A program made the translations under genes and the position numbers. A stretch of DNA of 64,000 nucleotides from contig NZ_JADOGI010000001.1 in assembly GCF_015645445.1 (NCBI RefSeq), positions 1 to 64,000 of the forward strand. The letters are read 5' to 3'. Source of the DNA: Nonomuraea cypriaca. Lineage in GTDB: Bacteria > Actinomycetota > Actinomycetes > Streptosporangiales > Streptosporangiaceae. Shown in pieces: positions 61,051-64,000 of the stretch; position 1 is the first letter of the stretch; the number at the start of each line of letters is the position of its first letter. The notes beneath the pieces are model-generated. The model ran no database searches. It had not been told where the DNA came from and worked only from the letters and a program-made list of their open reading frames with translations.

Positions 61051-61290
61051 TCATCGTCCCTTTCCAGGGTGATAGCTGAGCAGGTCGCCTGGCTGGCAGT
61101 CCAGGGCTTCACAGATCTTGGTCAGGGTGGTGAACCGGATGGCCTTGGCCCGGCCGTTCTTCAGGATGGACAGGTTGACCACGGTGACCCCTACACGGTC
61201 GGCCAGTTCGGTGAGCGTCATGCCGCGCTCGGTCAGGAGCCGGTCGAGGTGGACGGTGATGGCGTGGGTGTCCGTCTCGGCCGGCGGCAT
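61051..61290 (-). CDS. XRE-family (HTH_26) regulator paired with DUF2975 protein
   Basis: A 79-residue helix-turn-helix protein (AITVHLDRLLTERGMTLTELADRVGVTVVNLSILKNGRAKAIRF). It matches the small YozG-type regulators always found next to DUF2975 membrane proteins. Its start overlaps the stop of the DUF2975 gene (TGATG), so both come from one mRNA. Three operator-like repeats precede the pair. Confidence 0.92.
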   Translation of the reverse strand: MPPAETDTHAITVHLDRLLTERGMTLTELADRVGVTVVNLSILKNGRAKAIRFTTLTKICEALDCQPGDLLSYHPGKGR

Positions 61291-61898
61291 CAGACGATGC
61301 CTTCCAGGTCGTCGCGCATCCGGATCCCAGTACGCAGGACGCTCGCCAGCGCCAGCAGTCCGAGCCCGACGAGCGGCACGATCACCGGGATCTCCTTCAC
61401 CCCGAAGTAGGCCTCGTTCACGGTCATCGTGTCCAGCAGCGTCATCATCGCGAAGTGTTCGATCTGGGGAGCCAGCAGGCCGCCGGCCAGCAGCCACCAG
61501 CCCAGGACGCGCACCTGGCGCGAGACCTGCGGAAGGTAGACGCCCTCGCGGGCCCGCCACAGCAGCCGCCACAGCAGGAAGAACGCGCCGACCGTCACTA
61601 CGAAGCTCGGGAATGTGGTCAGGACCTGCAGGACGTACTGGCCGGTGTCGGGCGAGCCGTCGATGAATTGAAGATCACGTGCCACGGTCGCGACGCCTGG
61701 TCGGGTCGTCCCCGGCTCATCGAGACCGATGCTGTAGCCGTTGGGTGACAGCCCCACCACGTACTGGCGGGTCAGGCCGAAGAATCCGGCCCGGGAATAG
61801 AGCACCATGCCAGTGATCACTCCGGTCACCAGAATGAGGACCGCGAAGACCACAGGGCGATGCGCCACTCGTGCGACAGCGCTGTGCTGGGTGAACAT
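61290..61898 (-). CDS. DUF2975 membrane protein
   Basis: A 202-residue protein with four hydrophobic segments (about 15-35, 90-115, 130-150, 165-185), the usual DUF2975 (YoaS-like) design; the second half has the conserved LWWLLAGGLL-type segment. Function unknown; it is thought to work with its small XRE partner. ATG 61898 is chosen because it directly begins the first membrane helix region after a short polar stretch. Confidence 0.88.
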   Translation of the reverse strand: MFTQHSAVARVAHRPVVFAVLILVTGVITGMVLYSRAGFFGLTRQYVVGLSPNGYSIGLDEPGTTRPGVATVARDLQFIDGSPDTGQYVLQVLTTFPSFVVTVGAFFLLWRLLWRAREGVYLPQVSRQVRVLGWWLLAGGLLAPQIEHFAMMTLLDTMTVNEAYFGVKEIPVIVPLVGLGLLALASVLRTGIRMRDDLEGIV

Positions 61899-61915
61899 CA
61901 GCCCGACTCCGATCC

Positions 61916-61964
61916 ATATCGTTTTTCGATGGTATCGAAGAACGATAGCATCGAAAAACGATAT
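61916..61964. promoter_or_regulatory. Triple palindromic operator of the DUF2975/XRE pair
   Basis: Three 15-bp near-palindromes of the form ATCGTTNTTCGAT stand at 17-bp spacing: 61916-61930, 61933-61947 and 61950-61964. The outer two are exact reverse complements of each other. They lie 18 bp upstream of the DUF2975 start, in an otherwise GC-rich region. This is a strong candidate binding site for the small XRE regulator. Confidence 0.8.
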
Positions 61965-62098
61965 GACAAGCCGCGCTGATGGGCGGGGCATCGCACCCCT
62001 ACCCGCGCCGTTCCGGCGCTACCCGTGACCCGGCGCCGTCGGGCCTCCAGGCAATGATCCGGCTCCAGCCGATGCCAAGGACGCGGACGATATTTCGG

Positions 62099-62785
62099 TC
62101 ACGTCTCCGGAGGGGCGTTCCAAGGCCGTTGCCCGGCTGGTGGATAGGGCATGCCGGCCGAATTCGGTTGTGCGGGTCGCCGGGTCAGGAGCAGCACGAA
62201 TCCGCTGACGGCAGCGGCGATCAGCCCCACCACCAAGGGAAGCACCGTGATGAGGTATCCCAACCTCCACGTCAACGCGCTGGACAGCCCTTGATTGATG
62301 AACGGGCCCAGAATCAGGGCGAGGAGACCCAGACCTGCGAGTATCGCGACCACCGCGCCCGGGCTGCGGCCCGCCCGCCGTGCGACTGCCACCGTCGCCC
62401 CCACCACGCCACCGGCACCGAGCCCGCTCAGCACCCGGCCGGTCAGATAGATTCCGGCGTCGGGGGCGAACGCGTTCAGCAGCACACCGGTGATCATCAA
62501 GGCGATGGCCGTCATGCCCACCGTCGTCAGCAAACGTCCACCAAGACCAACGCCCAGGGCCCCACCCGCTGTCGCGCTGATCAGGTACGCAACGAGAGTC
62601 GTGAGCAGGGCGGATTGGCTGGACAAAACGAGATCCGACTGCAGAGAAAGCCGCGCTGCGGGCCCGAAGGGCATCGTCAGCAGGTACAGACCGGTAAGCG
62701 CAGCGATTCCTGGGCCGATCAACGCCCATACCGGTCGCTCACCGCCCGGCAGCGCGGCATTCCCCTGCGGTTGCTGATCGTGCAT
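62099..62785 (-). CDS. MFS-like membrane protein (half-size)
   Basis: A 228-residue protein with six hydrophobic segments and an MFS-like loop (GGRLLTTVGMTAIALMI, then GRVLSGLGAGGVVGATVAVA, like motif C/A of drug transporters). A full MFS protein has 12 helices; only six are present, followed by a Pro-rich tail. It may be a half transporter acting as a dimer or the remaining half of a split gene; no second half is adjacent. Confidence 0.75.
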   Translation of the reverse strand: MHDQQPQGNAALPGGERPVWALIGPGIAALTGLYLLTMPFGPAARLSLQSDLVLSSQSALLTTLVAYLISATAGGALGVGLGGRLLTTVGMTAIALMITGVLLNAFAPDAGIYLTGRVLSGLGAGGVVGATVAVARRAGRSPGAVVAILAGLGLLALILGPFINQGLSSALTWRLGYLITVLPLVVGLIAAAVSGFVLLLTRRPAQPNSAGMPYPPAGQRPWNAPPET

Positions 62786-62907
62786 GGGGATCAGTTTGCA
62801 TCGAGCTTGACTGCCTCGTCCACCCCGCCGCAAGGAGGAATGACTCGCAGCCCACTGTGACGCTTGGTTCAGGGTAGATCTACGGGTTGTAGCGGGGTAG
62901 CCGTCCG

Positions 62908-64000
62908 CTACCAGCCCAGGGCGTAGGCTTCTGCTCTGGCGTCGGCGCCGCCGCAGAGGGCGCCGTTGTCGTGGTCGACGACGATGGCGCAGATGTTGCC
63001 CGCCCTGCGGCTCCACCGTGGCCACTGCTCGATGACGTGACCGCGCCGGGCGAGGTCGTCGACGACGGACTGCGGGATTCTGCCTTCCACCCCCATCCCC
63101 GCAGGCGTGTACGGGTGCGGCCACCCGGTGCCGGGGAAGTTGCTCGTGGCGACCCGCGGCTGTTCGATGGCCTCCTGCACCTCCATGCCGAAGTCGACGA
63201 TGTTCACGAAGGCCTGCACCATCGCCTGCGGCTGCATGTCGTGACCCGGCGTCCCGAACGGCATCAGCAGCTTGCCGTCGCGGAAGGCCATGGCCGGACT
63301 CGGGGTCAGCCGCGGCCGCTTCCCGCCTTCGATCCTGGCCGGATGCGCCGGATCGAGCCAGCTCTGGTAGCCACGCCCGGAGCAGAGCAGGCCGAGGCCT
63401 GGCACGATCGGTGAGGTGACCATGCCGTCGCTCGGGGTGGCAGAGAACGCGTTGCCGTCTCGGTCCACGACGCACACGTAACTGGTGTCAGGTTGGGGGA
63501 AGGGCGACCGCTCGGGTTGCGGTCCCGGCTCCGCCCGGTCGCTCCTGAGGCCGAGGCCTCCCGCTGGCATCCGGTCGAATGCCCGTTCCATCGAGATCCG
63601 GGCGCGCTGGTACGCGGCGTACTCCTTCGACATGAGCCGCTCGATGGGCACATCGGCGAATCGCGGATCCGCGTAGTACGCGTCGCGGTCGGCGAACGCG
63701 AGGTTCAGGCTCTGGGCGACCACGTGCAGGTGATCCGCCGAGTTGTGCTCCATGCCGGCGAGCGCGAAGCCTTCGAGGATGTTCAGTGCCTGGCCGAGCA
63801 CCGGGCCCTGGCACCACGGCCCGCACATGTACACGTCGATCCCGCGATAGGACGTGCTCACCGGCGTTTCGACCTCGGCCCGGAAGCCGGCGAGGTCGCT
63901 GAGGGACATGAAGCCGCTGCCGTCGCTGACGAAAGCGGCGATGGTCTCCGCGATCTCGCCCTGATAGAACTCGTCGTGCGCGGCCTCGATCTTCTCCTCC
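62908..64000 (-). CDS. Gamma-glutamyltransferase family protein (5' end outside the window)
   Basis: The visible 364 codons match the C-terminal two thirds of gamma-glutamyltransferases. The self-processing site is the Thr in PDTSYVCVVDRDGNAFS, which becomes the N-terminal nucleophile of the small subunit, and a GG-containing loop and the closing GGADARAEAYALGW follow. The frame stays open to the right edge, so the protein begins beyond 64000. Such enzymes transfer or hydrolyse gamma-glutamyl groups (glutathione-like or other amides); in actinobacteria many act on other amides. Confidence 0.9.
   Translation of the reverse strand, partial: EEKIEAAHDEFYQGEIAETIAAFVSDGSGFMSLSDLAGFRAEVETPVSTSYRGIDVYMCGPWCQGPVLGQALNILEGFALAGMEHNSADHLHVVAQSLNLAFADRDAYYADPRFADVPIERLMSKEYAAYQRARISMERAFDRMPAGGLGLRSDRAEPGPQPERSPFPQPDTSYVCVVDRDGNAFSATPSDGMVTSPIVPGLGLLCSGRGYQSWLDPAHPARIEGGKRPRLTPSPAMAFRDGKLLMPFGTPGHDMQPQAMVQAFVNIVDFGMEVQEAIEQPRVATSNFPGTGWPHPYTPAGMGVEGRIPQSVVDDLARRGHVIEQWPRWSRRAGNICAIVVDHDNGALCGGADARAEAYALGW

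Noticed and set aside
1..64000. CRISPR arrays and insertion sequences
   Set aside because: No regularly spaced identical repeats with variable spacers and no transposase-like frame with a DDE or related motif were found on either strand.

Overview
The window is typical high-GC actinobacterial chromosome: dense, mostly divergent or overlapping genes, many GTG starts, ATGA and TGATG stop/start overlaps, a conservon operon, LAL and ROK regulators and many one-component regulators. The mix would fit a Streptosporangiaceae soil organism such as Nonomuraea, but that is inference from gene content. No rRNA, complete tRNA, CRISPR array or transposase was seen.

Left edge (1-4.7 kb): the end of an azole-type RiPP cluster. 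It has a YcaO cyclodehydratase with a ThiF-like zinc N-terminus and a C-terminal PxPxP tail, a small YdhR-like protein, a HemN-like radical SAM enzyme and an O-methyltransferase. The precursor peptide is not visible and probably lies to the left. 4.9-13.6 kb: a DUF418 membrane protein with its divergent TetR regulator, a MmyB-type XRE regulator divergent from an SDR, a PaoABC-like molybdenum aldehyde oxidoreductase and an F420-type LLM oxidoreductase.

13.7-23.7 kb: a glucan utilisation locus. A secreted discoidin protein, which looks like a GH5 glucanase that lost its catalytic domain, diverges from an operon of sugar-binding lipoprotein, two permeases, a leaderless GH5 enzyme, a ROK regulator and a translationally coupled LuxR/LAL regulator.

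23.7-35.1 kb: an AT-richer accessory island. It contains a HIT protein, a methyltransferase, a GalT-like protein, a sulfotransferase-Nudix fusion and a membrane-anchored all-helical protein (25.7-30.9 kb). This block is bracketed by a 50-bp direct repeat derived from an alpha/beta hydrolase gene. To its right are a PIN-like protein, a frameshifted NucA/NucB nuclease with a candidate immunity gene, the 3' half of a tRNA-Lys gene (a probable attachment-site scar) and a truncated XRE regulator. The HIT/GalT/sulfotransferase-Nudix block is the best candidate for an undescribed system.

35.2-45.7 kb: a PAS-GAF-SpoIIE phosphatase, then a LacI-controlled sugar ABC importer with a DUF624-like protein and two sulfatases, which suggests use of a sulfated glycan. 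45.7-49.4 kb: a conservon (CvnA-D plus a CYP157-like P450 lacking ExxR), in which cvnA is frameshifted. 49.4-64 kb: small regulators, hydrolases and membrane proteins, with several decayed genes (PP2C, aldo/keto reductase and VOC fragments), a WYL regulator, a phosphodiester glycosidase, a DUF2975/XRE pair with a triple operator, and a gamma-glutamyltransferase running off the right edge.
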